Source of the DNA: Mesorhizobium sp. Root554
GTDB taxonomy: Bacteria > Pseudomonadota > Alphaproteobacteria > Rhizobiales > Rhizobiaceae
DNA: 64,000 nucleotides
NCBI RefSeq assembly: GCF_001427025.1
Contig: NZ_LMGA01000001.1
Location: 3,513,697-3,577,696, forward strand
Direction of reading: 5' to 3'
Part shown: positions 7,056 through 16,980 of the stretch, one piece after another
Layout: every line of letters begins with the position of its first letter
Numbering within the stretch: the stretch's first letter is position 1
Notes under the pieces: generated by a model
Told to the model about the DNA's origin: nothing
Databases searched by the model: none
The model's input: the letters and a program-made list of their open reading frames with translations, nothing else
Program-made: the position numbers and the translations under genes

Positions 7056-8126
7056 TTGGACGCCATCGAAAAAGCGATTCGCAGCGCCTTCGAGAAAGGC
7101 GATGCCGACGACCGGGCATTTCGCGAGAAAGTCTACCGGTCGGCCTTTGCTGCGCTCGACAGGGCGCTTCAGGCCAATCCCGGCATCACGGTGGAAAATG
7201 CCATCAAGCGCCGCAAGGCGATGCAGGCCAAGATTGCCGAGATCGAATCGGAATTTCTGCCCGCGGTTGCGCCAATGGGAGCCCATGAAGGTGGCGACGC
7301 CCCCTCGGTGGATGCGCCGGTTTCGGCCACCGGCTCCGCGCCGTCGATCGACGAGCGACGCGAACCGTCGCTGGAACGCTCCGCCGCTGGCGGCCGCGTG
7401 CTGCCGGACATCGTTCCGGACAGGCCGCTGCCGAGTTCGCAGCGGCCAGAAACCGCAGCCGATGCCGTAGCGCCGGACCGCGATCCGAGCCGTGCGCGCA
7501 GGCGGTTCCCGACAGGTGCGCTAGCCGGCGTCGCACTGCTTGTCGCTATCGGCGCGGGTCTGTGGTGGGCGGTTCAGTCCGGCATTCTGAAAATGCCGGA
7601 TGGAGCCGGCCAGTCGTCTGCGACACAGGCAAGCGGCGTAGGCGGGAACGACGCGGCGCCGCTGAAACCCGGCGAAGCCGACGACACCCGCAACTGGATC
7701 GACGTTTTCACGCCAAGCGATCCGACATTGGTTTCGGCGCCCTCCGACGCGAAAGCCGATGTGATGCAGGACGATTCCGGTTCCTTCCTGCGGATACGCT
7801 CCGGCAGTTCCGGCTCGGCGGTAAGCTTCGATGTCGGCCAGGGCATATTGGAGCAAATTGCCGGCAAGCACGCCGTGTTCGACATCGTCGCCCGCGCCGA
7901 GGACGGCAAGGACACGCAGATTTCGGTGGATTGCAATTTCGGCGAACTGGGCGATTGCGGCCGCAAGCGCTACGCGGTCGGCCATGAGAAGAACGAATAT
8001 CTTTTCGATGTCCGCTTGCCGGACGTGCACCCCGGCGCAGCCGGAACTATCGCCATCAGCTCCGATTTCGACAAGCAGGGCAAGTCGGTGGATATCTACC
8101 AGATACGGGTTTCGGTGGTCGAATAG
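7056..8126 (+). CDS. membrane-anchored protein of unknown function
   Basis: This 356-residue protein has a short helical cytoplasmic N-terminus (residues 1-70), a Pro/Ala-rich linker with many charged residues, one transmembrane helix at about 154-173 and an exported C-terminal domain of about 160 residues. That domain has two Cys residues (DCNFGELGDC) and an alternating strand pattern that could be a jelly-roll fold. The start is TTG at 7056, with GAAGGGA upstream. I do not recognise the family. It converges on the ligase gene with 28 bases between the ends. Confidence 0.7.
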   Translation: MDAIEKAIRSAFEKGDADDRAFREKVYRSAFAALDRALQANPGITVENAIKRRKAMQAKIAEIESEFLPAVAPMGAHEGGDAPSVDAPVSATGSAPSIDERREPSLERSAAGGRVLPDIVPDRPLPSSQRPETAADAVAPDRDPSRARRRFPTGALAGVALLVAIGAGLWWAVQSGILKMPDGAGQSSATQASGVGGNDAAPLKPGEADDTRNWIDVFTPSDPTLVSAPSDAKADVMQDDSGSFLRIRSGSSGSAVSFDVGQGILEQIAGKHAVFDIVARAEDGKDTQISVDCNFGELGDCGRKRYAVGHEKNEYLFDVRLPDVHPGAAGTIAISSDFDKQGKSVDIYQIRVSVVE

Positions 8127-8154
8127 CACTAAGATTTGTTGCTGGCTGAACAGC

Positions 8155-9750
8155 TCAGTCTAGCAGCGCCTGCAGCGTCTCGATGCGGTCGGCTTCAGCG
8201 GCCGGTTTGTCCCAGCGCAGCCGCGAGATACGCGGAAAGCGCATCGCTACGCCCGACTTGTGACGCGTCGAGCGGTTCAGCCCCTCGAAGGCGATTTCCA
8301 GCACCAACCCGTTCTTCCTGTCGGCGCGCACCGATCGTACCGGCCCGAAGCGTTCGATCGTATTGTCGCGGACATATTTGTCGATCTGCTTCAGCTCTTC
8401 GTCGGTGAAGCCGAAATAAGCCTTGCCGACGGGCACCAGCTCTTCGCCGCCTTCCGGCCCCGACCAGACGCCGAACGTGTAGTCGGAATAGAAACTTGAG
8501 CGCTTGCCATGGCCGCGCTGGGCGTACATCAGCACTGCGTCGACCGTATGCGGATCGCGTTTCCACTTGAACCATGGGCCCTTGGGTCGTCCGGCCACAT
8601 AGGCGGAATCCCAGCGCTTCAGCATCACGCCTTCGATGATGGGATGCGGCGGCGCCGAGCGTAGCGCCTCCAGTTCCGGCCACGCGGTGAAGGCAACCAG
8701 CGGCGACAAGTCGAAGCGCGTGGGTTCGAGCTTTTCGGCGAAGGCCTCGAGCCGCGTTCGCCGTTCGCGGAATGGCAATCCACGCAAATCCTCGCCATCG
8801 TGCTGGAGCAGGTCGTAGCAACGCACGAAGGCCGGATAGCGCTCACGTATCTTCGGCGACACGCTCTTGCGGTTCAGGCGCTGTTGCAGATCTGAGAATG
8901 TCCCCGTTGCCGAGGGCGATCCGACCAGAAGCTCACCATCCAGCGTGGCATCGAAATCGACGGCGTCGGCGAGATCGGGAAATGCGCCGGCGACATTGTC
9001 GCTCGTGCGGGAATAGAGCCGCTTGACGCCACCTTCGGAAACCACCTGAACGCGGATGCCGTCCCACTTCCATTCCGCCGCATAGTCCGCCGGGTCGAGC
9101 TTGGCCAGATCGCTGTCCTCGACAGGGTGAGCCAGCATGACGGGCCGAAACAGCGCCTTTGCTGCGTTTTCGGGCTTCGGCGTCTTGCCTTCAAGCCAGG
9201 CGAAAAGGTCGCTGTAAGGCGGCGCGAGCCCGTGCCAGAGCTCTTCGATCTCGGCGACATCGGCCTTGCCAAAGTCGGCCAGCGCCTGCTTGGCAAGTCG
9301 TGCCGAGACACCGATGCGCAAGCCGCCGGTCACCAGTTTGATGATGGCGAAGCGCGCTGCAATGCCGGAATTGTCGAGGAGCCGGGCCAGCACTTTGGGC
9401 CCGTCGGATCGGCTTGCCGACTGCAGTTTTTCGACGACCTCGGCAAGGGTCGGCTCGCGGTTCGGAATACTGTCTTGCGGCGTCGGCCAGACAAGCGAGA
9501 CCGTTTCGGCGAGGTCGCCGACATAGTCGTAGGAATAGCCGAACAGCACCGGGTCCATGCGCTCGGCCACCAGCGCCCGCAACATGGCCGGCTTGACCGC
9601 GGCGATGTTGAGGTCGCCAGTGATGGCTGCCAAGCCTAGACCTCTGTCTGGATCCTCGACCGTGCAGAAATAGTCGCTGAGCAGTTTCAGCTTGCCGTTG
9701 CGCGATGGCGTCAGCACCAGCCGGTCGAGGAGTTCGGCGAAGCGGTTCAC
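8155..9750 (-). CDS. ATP-dependent DNA ligase (repair-associated)
   Basis: This 531-residue enzyme seals DNA nicks with ATP. The adenylation motif KWDG places the nucleophile at K228. An N-terminal DNA-binding helical domain precedes it, and an OB-fold domain ends the protein (PFVRCYD, EGVMLKRWDSAYVAGRPKGPWFKWKR spread across motifs IIIa to V). The GTG start at 9750 lies two bases before the exonuclease stop. This ligase family is nearly always coded with the exonuclease, DEXH helicase and PdeM present here, the so-called ligase-associated DNA damage response set. It is separate from the NAD-dependent replicative ligase. Confidence 0.92.
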   Translation of the reverse strand: MNRFAELLDRLVLTPSRNGKLKLLSDYFCTVEDPDRGLGLAAITGDLNIAAVKPAMLRALVAERMDPVLFGYSYDYVGDLAETVSLVWPTPQDSIPNREPTLAEVVEKLQSASRSDGPKVLARLLDNSGIAARFAIIKLVTGGLRIGVSARLAKQALADFGKADVAEIEELWHGLAPPYSDLFAWLEGKTPKPENAAKALFRPVMLAHPVEDSDLAKLDPADYAAEWKWDGIRVQVVSEGGVKRLYSRTSDNVAGAFPDLADAVDFDATLDGELLVGSPSATGTFSDLQQRLNRKSVSPKIRERYPAFVRCYDLLQHDGEDLRGLPFRERRTRLEAFAEKLEPTRFDLSPLVAFTAWPELEALRSAPPHPIIEGVMLKRWDSAYVAGRPKGPWFKWKRDPHTVDAVLMYAQRGHGKRSSFYSDYTFGVWSGPEGGEELVPVGKAYFGFTDEELKQIDKYVRDNTIERFGPVRSVRADRKNGLVLEIAFEGLNRSTRHKSGVAMRFPRISRLRWDKPAAEADRIETLQALLD

Positions 9751-9752
9751 GC

Positions 9753-10763
9753 TCAGTCTCCCTCGTCTTCGTAGCCAACGAGATGCAGCGGCTTGGCCGC
9801 GATCCCTTCCAGTTCGCACCAGCGCACGAGAGCTTCCTCGCGCCCGTGCGTGACCCAAACTTCGCGTGCGCCGGTCGCGTGGATCGTCGCCGTCAGCTCG
9901 TCCCAATCGGAATGGTCGGAAATGATGAGCGGCAGCTCGACCCCGCGCTGCTTGGCCCGTTGGCGGATGCGCATCCAGCCGGAGGCGAAGCAGGAAACCG
10001 GGTCGGGAAAGCGTCGCGCCCAGCGGTCGGCAAACGCCGATGGCGGACCGATGACGATGGCGCCGGCGAAATCGCCCTTGCCGCCGCTTTCCATCGTCGC
10101 CGGTTCAAGAACGCCGAGATCGATGCCCTGGCTCTGGTAGTAATCGCTGAGTTTTGCCAGCGCGCCATGAATGTAGATGGGCATGTCATAACCGGCATCG
10201 CGAATGAGGCGCATGACGCGCTGCGCCTTGCCCAGTGCATAGGCGCCGACCAGATGGGCGCGTTCGGGAAACTGCTCGATCGACTTAAGCAGCCGCGCGA
10301 TTTCCTCTTGGTCCGGTGGATGGCGGAAGACCGGAAGGCCGAACGTCGCCTCGGTGATGAAAACATCGCAAGGCACGACTTCGAAAGGCTGGCAGGTGGC
10401 GTCGGGCATGCGCTTGTAGTCGCCGGAGGCGACGATGCGGATGCCTTCGTATTCGACCGCGATCTGCGCCGAACCGAGCACATGCCCGGCTGGATGGAAA
10501 GTAACGGAAACGCCGTTGATATCGGTCGTTTCGCCCAGCGCCGCCGCCTGCGTCGTTCCGGCAAAGTCCTCGCCGTAGCGCAGCGCCATGATGTCCAGCG
10601 TCTGCCGCGTTGCCAGCACGGCCTGATGCCCGGATCGCGCATGGTCGGAATGGCCATGGGTTATCAGCGCGCGCTTCACTGGCCGCACCGCATCGATGTA
10701 GAAATCGCCGGGCGGGCAATACAGACCTGCGGGGCTGGGACAGAGCAAATCCTTGGCGCGCAT
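9753..10763 (-). CDS. ligase-associated DNA exonuclease (metallo-beta-lactamase/beta-CASP fold)
   Basis: This 336-residue protein has the metallo-beta-lactamase motif HGHSDH at residues 36-41 and further metal ligands in HPAGHVLGSAQ and a late DHSDWDEL. The ending VTHGREEALVRWCE is typical of the family once called mRNA 3'-end processing factor and now ligase-associated exonuclease. The frame stays open upstream to 11672 through the methyltransferase gene. ATG 10763 was chosen because the family starts with a short AxDLL segment. It forms an operon with the ligase. Confidence 0.88.
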   Translation of the reverse strand: MRAKDLLCPSPAGLYCPPGDFYIDAVRPVKRALITHGHSDHARSGHQAVLATRQTLDIMALRYGEDFAGTTQAAALGETTDINGVSVTFHPAGHVLGSAQIAVEYEGIRIVASGDYKRMPDATCQPFEVVPCDVFITEATFGLPVFRHPPDQEEIARLLKSIEQFPERAHLVGAYALGKAQRVMRLIRDAGYDMPIYIHGALAKLSDYYQSQGIDLGVLEPATMESGGKGDFAGAIVIGPPSAFADRWARRFPDPVSCFASGWMRIRQRAKQRGVELPLIISDHSDWDELTATIHATGAREVWVTHGREEALVRWCELEGIAAKPLHLVGYEDEGD

Positions 10764-10892
10764 CGTTGGAAGATAGGTGTTTATTCCGCAGCGGGAAGCC
10801 GTCCGCGCCAAGCTGCTGACTCCGGCTTGCAAATAGGCCTGTACCGGATCATAGGAGCCGCGGCGATCTCCGCTGCCGGAAAACCAGCAACC

Positions 10893-11810
10893 ATGAAACC
10901 GCTTCAGGCTTCGTCGGGCGACCTGCTTGCCGATCGGCGTGCCGATTACGCCGAAATGCTCTATGCGTCCGGCGACCGCGCGGCAGCGGCAGAGCTGATG
11001 CTCGGCGCGCTCGAGCTTGCGCCGGATTGGGCGATGGGCTGGTTTCGCCTTGGCGAAATGCAGGAGGTCGTTGGTGCGCTCGATGCGGCGGCCGAAGCCT
11101 GGCGCATGGTGCTGAAGCTGGAGCCGGCGGACCGGCCGGGAGCGGCGCTCAAGCTGGCGTTGATTGGCAAGGCGCCGCAGGCAGATGCACCCCCGAGTGC
11201 CTTCGTCGAAGCGTTGTTCGACCAATACGCCGACAGTTTCGATGCCTCGCTGGTCGACAAGCTGGCTTACCGCGTGCCGGAATTTCTGGCCGAAGCCATC
11301 CGCGCCCAGGGCGAGCGCCGCTTCCGCCTGGCCCTCGATCTTGGTTGTGGAACCGGCCTGATGGGTGAAAAGCTCCGGCCCATGGTCGATCGGTTGGAAG
11401 GCCTCGACATTTCCGCCGAGATGCTGCGCAAGGCACGCGCGAAGGGCGTTTACGACAGGCTGGAAAAGGCCGACCTGCAGGATTTTCGCTATGATGGTCC
11501 TGAGCCGGATCTCGTCGCTGCCGCCGACGTCTTCATGTATGTCGGCGCCCTTGAGCATGTGGTCCGCAAAATTGCCGGCGCGCTGGCGGACAAGGGCCTG
11601 TTTGCCTTTTCGGTCGAGAAACTGGCGGACAAGGGTAATTTCGCGCTGCAGCCGTCGCGCCGTTATGCCCATTCAAAGGTCTATCTGCGCCAGGTGCTGG
11701 CGGCTAATGGTCTCTCCATATTGTCGCTGGAGGAAAAGACCATCCGGCAAGATCGCAGCGAGCCCGTGCAGGGCCTGATCGTGGTGGCGCACGCCGACGC
11801 CCGTCCCTGA
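10893..11810 (+). CDS. TPR-containing class I methyltransferase
   Basis: This 305-residue protein has a tetratricopeptide-like helical region at about residues 12-90 and a SAM-dependent methyltransferase domain with LDLGCGTGLMG at 148-157, GLDIS as the acidic strand and a C-terminal VEKLADKG strand. Small rhizobial proteins of this build are annotated as methyltransferases of unknown substrate. It lies divergent from the exonuclease (130 bases between starts) and 74 bases before the helicase, so it may be co-transcribed with the repair helicase. The substrate cannot be told from the sequence. Confidence 0.8.
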   Translation: MKPLQASSGDLLADRRADYAEMLYASGDRAAAAELMLGALELAPDWAMGWFRLGEMQEVVGALDAAAEAWRMVLKLEPADRPGAALKLALIGKAPQADAPPSAFVEALFDQYADSFDASLVDKLAYRVPEFLAEAIRAQGERRFRLALDLGCGTGLMGEKLRPMVDRLEGLDISAEMLRKARAKGVYDRLEKADLQDFRYDGPEPDLVAAADVFMYVGALEHVVRKIAGALADKGLFAFSVEKLADKGNFALQPSRRYAHSKVYLRQVLAANGLSILSLEEKTIRQDRSEPVQGLIVVAHADARP

Positions 11811-11884
11811 GCGGGTTATTCGTCGATCACCTTTTGTTCCAGATTTTGCTTGGCCTTTGACGGGACCCGCGCTACGTCATTTGC

Positions 11885-14548
11885 GTGACCTTGGTGCCCT
11901 CTCTCGTCAACGACAATGCCGCCGCCCTGCTGCCGGACCCTTTCGTCAGATGGTTCGCGCAGAAAGGCTGGTCGCCACGTCCCCACCAGCTCGAATTGCT
12001 GGGGCGCGCCCAGGCGGGACAATCCACGCTGCTGATTGCGCCGACCGGGGCCGGCAAGACCCTAGCGGGTTTCCTGCCGTCGCTCACAGAATTGGCGGTG
12101 CGGCCAAAACGCAAGCCCGGTGAAGCGCACCGCGGTATCCACACGCTCTACATCTCGCCGCTGAAGGCGCTGGCTGTCGACATCGAGCGCAATCTCGGCA
12201 AGCCGGTCGAGGAGATCGGGCTGCCCATCTCGATCGAAACCCGCACCGGCGACACGCCAGCCCACAAGCGCCAGCGCCAGAAGCTTGCACCGCCCGATAT
12301 CCTGCTCACCACGCCCGAGCAACTGGCCTTGCTGATCGCCGGCACCGATGCCCGCCGCTTCTTCGAGGATTTGCGCTACGTCGTACTGGATGAACTGCAC
12401 TCGCTGGTCACGTCCAAACGCGGGCACCTTCTGTCGCTCGGCCTGGCGCGGTTGCGAACCTTTCAGCCGGACCTGCGCGCCATCGGCCTTTCCGCCACGG
12501 TGGCCGAGCCGGACGAGTTGCGGCGCTGGCTGGTGGGGCAGGATGCCTCCGGGCCCATGGCCGGCCTGATCACCGTCGCCGGCGGTGCCAAGCCGGAAAT
12601 ATCCATCCTCGATTCCGATGAGCATGTGCCTTGGGCGGGGCATTCGGCGCGCTATGCCATCCCGGAAATCTATGAGGCGATCAAACGGCACAAGACCACG
12701 CTGCTGTTCGTCAACACCCGCAGCCAGGCTGAATTGCTGTTCCAGGAGCTATGGCGCGTCAACGAGGACACGCTGCCGATTGCCTTGCATCACGGTTCGC
12801 TCGATGTCGGCCAGCGACGGCGGGTCGAAAAGGCCATGGCCGATAATGTGCTCCGCGCCATCGTCGCCACCTCGACGCTCGACCTCGGCATCGACTGGGG
12901 CGATGTCGATCTGGTCATTCATGTCGGGGCACCGAAGGGCGCGAGCCGGCTGGCACAGCGCATCGGCCGCGCCAACCACCGCATGGACGAGCCGTCGAAG
13001 GCGGTTCTCATTCCCGCCAACCGCTTCGAGGTGCTGGAATGCCGCGCAGCGCTCGATGCCAATTATCTCGGCGCGCAGGATACGCCACCGCTGCTGGATG
13101 GCGCGCTCGACGTTCTGGCGCAGCACGTGCTGGGCACCGCCTGTGCAGCACCTTTCCACGCCGATCTGCTTTACAGTGAAGTCACAAGCGCCGCGCCCTA
13201 TGCCTGGCTGGGCCGCGAAACCTTCGATCGTGTCATCGACTTCGTCGCCACCGGCGGCTATGCGCTGCAGAGCTACGAGCGCTATGCCCGCATCCGCAGG
13301 ACAAAAGAAGGGCTGTGGCGCGTCACGCATCCGCGGGTGGCGCAGCAGTATCGGCTGAACGTCGGTACGATCGTCGAGATGCCGGAGCTGAACGTGCGCT
13401 ATGTGCGCCAGGGCAGGGGGCTGTCAGGGCGCGGCGGGCCGGTTCTCGGCAAGGTCGAGGAGTATTTCGCCGAGACGCTGAGGCCCGGCGATAACTTTCT
13501 TTTCGCCGGCAAGGTACTGCGCTTCGAGGGCATTCGCGAGAACGAATGCGTCGTCTCCAATGGCGGCGCCGGCGCGCAGATCATCGTGCCGAGCTATGCT
13601 GGCGGCAAGTTTCCGCTTTCGACCTACCTTGCCGATCAGGTGCGCGGCATGCTGGCCGATCCGGCTCGCTGGAACGTTCTGCCGGAACAGGTGTCGGATT
13701 GGCTGCGTCTGCAGAAGGAAAAGTCGGTGCTGCCAAAACGCGGCGACCTCCTGGTCGAGACCTTCCCGCGCGGCAATCGCCACTACATGGTGTGCTATCC
13801 GTTCGAAGGGCGGTTGGCGCACCAGACGCTGGGCATGCTCCTGACAAGGCGGCTGGAGCGTGCCAACGCCCGCCCGCTCGGTTTTGTCGCCACCGATTAT
13901 TCGCTGGCCGTATGGGCCTTGGACGATATGGGAGCGATCTTCAAGGCCGGGCAACCGTCTCTGGCGGACCTGTTCGACGAAGACATGCTGGGTGACGATC
14001 TCGACGCCTGGCTGAACGATTCCTGGATGCTGAAACGCATGTTCCGTAACTGCGCGGTCATTTCGGGGCTGATCGAGAAGCGCTTTCCCGGGCAGGAAAA
14101 GAGTGGCCGGCAGGTCACCGTTTCGGCGGATCTGATCTACGACGTGCTGCGCAGCCATGAGCCGGACCACATTCTCATGCAGGCGACGCGGGCCGATGCG
14201 GCGGCGGGATTGCTGGATGTCAGCAGACTTGCCGAGATGCTCTCGCGCATCCGCGGTCGAATCATGCATAAGGAACTGGAACAGATATCGCCGCTGGCTG
14301 TGCCGATCATGCTGGAAATCGGCAGGGAAACGGTCAATGGCGGGGCGAACGAATCGCTGCTGATGGAAGCTGCAGATCTGGTGCAGGAAGCGATGGGGGA
14401 TGCGGCGCCGGAGGGACCTGCCCGCAACGGACCGAAGGTTACCATCCGCGGCACAGCATCGAAACCGGCGCGCAGCGAACGCCAGGGCGTTGGAACGGCG
14501 GACTACGGTCGCCGAACCATTCAGGAAAAGGGCATGAAGCGGAAATGA
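11885..14548 (+). CDS. ligase-associated DEXH-box helicase (Lhr-like)
   Basis: This 887-residue superfamily 2 helicase is of the Lhr-related type found with repair ligases. Walker A is APTGAGKT (residues 52-59), Walker B is DELH (169-172), motif III reads GLSAT, and motif VI is QRIGRANHR. A long C-terminal region with DEAD-associated domain features follows the two RecA folds, ending in a low-complexity basic tail. The start is GTG at 11885 without a clear ribosome site. The stop overlaps the PdeM start by four bases (ATGA), so the two are coupled. Confidence 0.9.
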   Translation: MTLVPSLVNDNAAALLPDPFVRWFAQKGWSPRPHQLELLGRAQAGQSTLLIAPTGAGKTLAGFLPSLTELAVRPKRKPGEAHRGIHTLYISPLKALAVDIERNLGKPVEEIGLPISIETRTGDTPAHKRQRQKLAPPDILLTTPEQLALLIAGTDARRFFEDLRYVVLDELHSLVTSKRGHLLSLGLARLRTFQPDLRAIGLSATVAEPDELRRWLVGQDASGPMAGLITVAGGAKPEISILDSDEHVPWAGHSARYAIPEIYEAIKRHKTTLLFVNTRSQAELLFQELWRVNEDTLPIALHHGSLDVGQRRRVEKAMADNVLRAIVATSTLDLGIDWGDVDLVIHVGAPKGASRLAQRIGRANHRMDEPSKAVLIPANRFEVLECRAALDANYLGAQDTPPLLDGALDVLAQHVLGTACAAPFHADLLYSEVTSAAPYAWLGRETFDRVIDFVATGGYALQSYERYARIRRTKEGLWRVTHPRVAQQYRLNVGTIVEMPELNVRYVRQGRGLSGRGGPVLGKVEEYFAETLRPGDNFLFAGKVLRFEGIRENECVVSNGGAGAQIIVPSYAGGKFPLSTYLADQVRGMLADPARWNVLPEQVSDWLRLQKEKSVLPKRGDLLVETFPRGNRHYMVCYPFEGRLAHQTLGMLLTRRLERANARPLGFVATDYSLAVWALDDMGAIFKAGQPSLADLFDEDMLGDDLDAWLNDSWMLKRMFRNCAVISGLIEKRFPGQEKSGRQVTVSADLIYDVLRSHEPDHILMQATRADAAAGLLDVSRLAEMLSRIRGRIMHKELEQISPLAVPIMLEIGRETVNGGANESLLMEAADLVQEAMGDAAPEGPARNGPKVTIRGTASKPARSERQGVGTADYGRRTIQEKGMKRK

Positions 14549-15258
14549 CTGCGGCCGCGCTGGCAAGATCGATAGCCGATACCGGCCTTGTCGGGGTTGC
14601 CGGGGAATGCGCGGTCTGCGATCCGCGCGGCGTGCTCTATTTCCCAGATCTCCGGCTGCTTGCCGTGTCCGACCTGCATCTGGAGAAAGGCTCCTCCTAT
14701 GCAAGGCGTGGCGCGCTGCTGCCCCCCTATGATACCGAAGCGACCCTGCTCCGGCTGCAGGCGGTGATCGCGGACTATCAGCCCGCCATCGTGGTCAGCC
14801 TCGGCGATTCCTTTCATGATGGCCAAGGGGCAGAGCGCCTTCATCCAAGCTTCCGGGAACGGTTGCAAGGGCTGATCGCCGGCCGCGACTGGTTCTGGGT
14901 GGCGGGCAATCATGATCCCGATGCACCGGCGGATCTGCCTGGCGAAACGGTTCGCGAACTGGCGGTAGCCTCGCTTCTATTTCGCCATGAACCGTCGCGG
15001 GCCGCCGTCGAGGGCGAGATTGCCGGCCACCTGCATCCCTGCGCCCGGATCGTTCAGCGCGGCCGCTCGGTCAGGCGGCGTTGTTTCGTCGGCGATGGCG
15101 GCCGCCTGATCATGCCGGCTTTTGGCGCCTATACCGGGTCGCTCAACGTGCTCGACCGCGCATATCAGGGGCTTTTCCGGCGCGAGACGCTGATGGCCTA
15201 TATGCTCGGCGCCGAACGCATCTTCGCGCTGCCCGGCTCCATGCTGCGGCCCGGCTGA
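14545..15258 (+). CDS. pdeM: ligase-associated endonuclease PdeM (calcineurin-like phosphoesterase)
   Basis: This 237-residue calcineurin-like metallophosphoesterase has the motifs SDLHLEKG (D43, H45), LGDSFHD, GNHDPD and GHLHPC, which together bind two metals. In the ligase-associated set it is named endonuclease PdeM. Translation is coupled to the helicase through an ATGA overlap. The gene converges on the TIGR02186 gene with ten bases between the stops. Confidence 0.9.
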   Translation: MTAAALARSIADTGLVGVAGECAVCDPRGVLYFPDLRLLAVSDLHLEKGSSYARRGALLPPYDTEATLLRLQAVIADYQPAIVVSLGDSFHDGQGAERLHPSFRERLQGLIAGRDWFWVAGNHDPDAPADLPGETVRELAVASLLFRHEPSRAAVEGEIAGHLHPCARIVQRGRSVRRRCFVGDGGRLIMPAFGAYTGSLNVLDRAYQGLFRRETLMAYMLGAERIFALPGSMLRPG

Positions 15259-15268
15259 TCCCGCCGCC

Positions 15269-16057
15269 TCAATCCCGCTTGAACACCATCCGCCCGAGCC
15301 AGCCGGTCGCCATGGCCAGGAGCACACAGAGCAAGCCGTAGCTCGGTCCGTGATTATGGGCGAAGCGGAAGATGGTCTGTTCGAAGCCGGACTTACGGAT
15401 TTCGAGCTGCGCCGAGGTTTCCTTCACGAAAGCGCCGTTCTTGAACAGGAAGGCCCGCGCCTTGTGGGTGCCGACCGGAACGTTCGGGGCCAACCGCACC
15501 GTGGCGCGGAACAGGTTCTGCGACAGAAACTCCACGCCGCCGGGGTTTTCGCTGTAGAGCCCGTTGGCGACCTTGCGTTGCCGCAATGCCGCGGTGAATT
15601 CCTGGATCGTCGCTGGTGCTTCCGTCGTATCGGCTGGCCGCATGTAGATGTTGTTGGCGCCCAGCGCGAGCCGCTTGTAGCTGTTGGGATCGGTAATGTC
15701 CTGCGTCGCCCGGGTAGTCGCTACGGAATAGGAGACCGGCACGTTCTCGAATGTCTCGGATTCGAGGTTCATCCAGATGCCGAGGACGCGGTCCTTGCGC
15801 CGCACCATCACGGGCCTTCCCGGGCCTTCGAGCACCACGACGACGTCATAGCGCCCCTGCCGCGCGAACAGCGGGTCGGCGTCTTCGAGCGAGCCGAAAA
15901 TGGTCAGGTCGGCGCCTGAAAAGCCGGCGGTGATGGAAACGCGGTCGGTGGACAGCCCGATCTGGATGCCTTCCACATGCGGCGATTGCGCGTTGGCGGG
16001 CAGGCCGCCCAACAAGGTCAGTGTAAGCAGCAGGCTGAGCAGGACATGCCGGCGCAT
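15269..16057 (-). CDS. TIGR02186 family exported protein
   Basis: This 262-residue protein has a signal peptide (residues 1-24, ending ANAQS) and a C-terminal transmembrane helix of about 20 residues before a basic RMVFKRD tail, so most of it lies in the periplasm. The family is restricted mainly to alphaproteobacteria and is usually coded next to a TauE/SafE transporter, as here, with the start overlapping the transporter stop by one base. Function is not established. The arrangement suggests a helper of the transporter. Confidence 0.8.
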   Translation of the reverse strand: MRRHVLLSLLLTLTLLGGLPANAQSPHVEGIQIGLSTDRVSITAGFSGADLTIFGSLEDADPLFARQGRYDVVVVLEGPGRPVMVRRKDRVLGIWMNLESETFENVPVSYSVATTRATQDITDPNSYKRLALGANNIYMRPADTTEAPATIQEFTAALRQRKVANGLYSENPGGVEFLSQNLFRATVRLAPNVPVGTHKARAFLFKNGAFVKETSAQLEIRKSGFEQTIFRFAHNHGPSYGLLCVLLAMATGWLGRMVFKRD

Positions 16058-16980
16058 CAGCCTATGTCCGCCGTCGTGAGGGAATAAAGATTGGCCGGCG
16101 TGATGAACAAGTCGATGGCCAGGCGGATCGCTACCGCCAGCACCAGCAGCGCAAGCAGCGCCCGCAACTGTTCTCCGCGCAGTTTCTGCCCGGCCTTGGC
16201 GCCGTACTGCGCGCCAGCCACGCCCCCCACCATCAAAAGGAAGGCCAGCATGACATCGACCGTGTAGTTGGTGCTGGCATGAACCAGCGTCGTATAGGCG
16301 GAGGTGAAGATGATCTGGAACAGCGAGGTGCCGATGACGACATTTGTCGGCACGCGCAGCAGGTAGATCAGCGCCGGCACCATGATGAAGCCGCCACCGA
16401 CGCCCATGATCGAGGACAGGAAGCCAATGGCCATGCCGATGCCGATGACCGGGATGACGCTGACGAACAGCTTCGATGCCCGAAACCGCATCTTCAGCGG
16501 CAGCCGGTGGATCCAGTTATGCTGGCCGGATTTCTTAAGCACCGGTGCAGCGCCGCTGCGAGTGGCCCGCAACGCGTTGACGCTCTCGAAGAGCATCAGC
16601 CCGCCGACGGTGCCGAGCAGGACGACATAAAGGAGCGAAATGAACAGGTCGAGCTGGCCTATGCTGCGCAACAGCGCGAACACGTAGATGCCGAAAGTCG
16701 ACCCAACCACGCCTCCCGCAAGCAGCACGCCGCCGAGCTTGAAGTCGAGCGTGCCGCGCTTCATATGCGACAGTGCGCCGGAAAAGGACGAGGCGATGAC
16801 CTGGTTGGCGCCGGTGGCGACGGCGATCGCGGGAGGGATGTTGTAGAAGATCAGCAGCGGGGTGATGAGAAAGCCGCCGCCGACGCCGAACATGCCCGAG
16901 AGGAAACCCACCGCCGCGCCCATTGCAAGCAGCACGAAGATGTTGACCGAAATTTCCGCGATCGGAAGATAGATGCCCAC
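16057..16980 (-). CDS. TauE/SafE family sulfite or sulfonate exporter
   Basis: This 307-residue integral membrane protein has the two glycine-rich repeats of the family, GMFGVGGGFLITPLL near residue 29 and SSIMGVGGGFIMVPALI in the second half, and eight or so predicted helices. The family moves sulfite, sulfonates or sulfoacetate out of the cell; the exact substrate is unknown here. It forms an operon with the TIGR02186 gene. The 186 bases before it up to the PodJ-like stop hold no site I can identify. Confidence 0.85.
   Translation of the reverse strand: MGIYLPIAEISVNIFVLLAMGAAVGFLSGMFGVGGGFLITPLLIFYNIPPAIAVATGANQVIASSFSGALSHMKRGTLDFKLGGVLLAGGVVGSTFGIYVFALLRSIGQLDLFISLLYVVLLGTVGGLMLFESVNALRATRSGAAPVLKKSGQHNWIHRLPLKMRFRASKLFVSVIPVIGIGMAIGFLSSIMGVGGGFIMVPALIYLLRVPTNVVIGTSLFQIIFTSAYTTLVHASTNYTVDVMLAFLLMVGGVAGAQYGAKAGQKLRGEQLRALLALLVLAVAIRLAIDLFITPANLYSLTTADIG

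Noticed and set aside
9753..11672. A 639-residue version of the exonuclease
   Set aside because: The extra N-terminal part is antisense to the TPR methyltransferase, and the family starts at ATG 10763.
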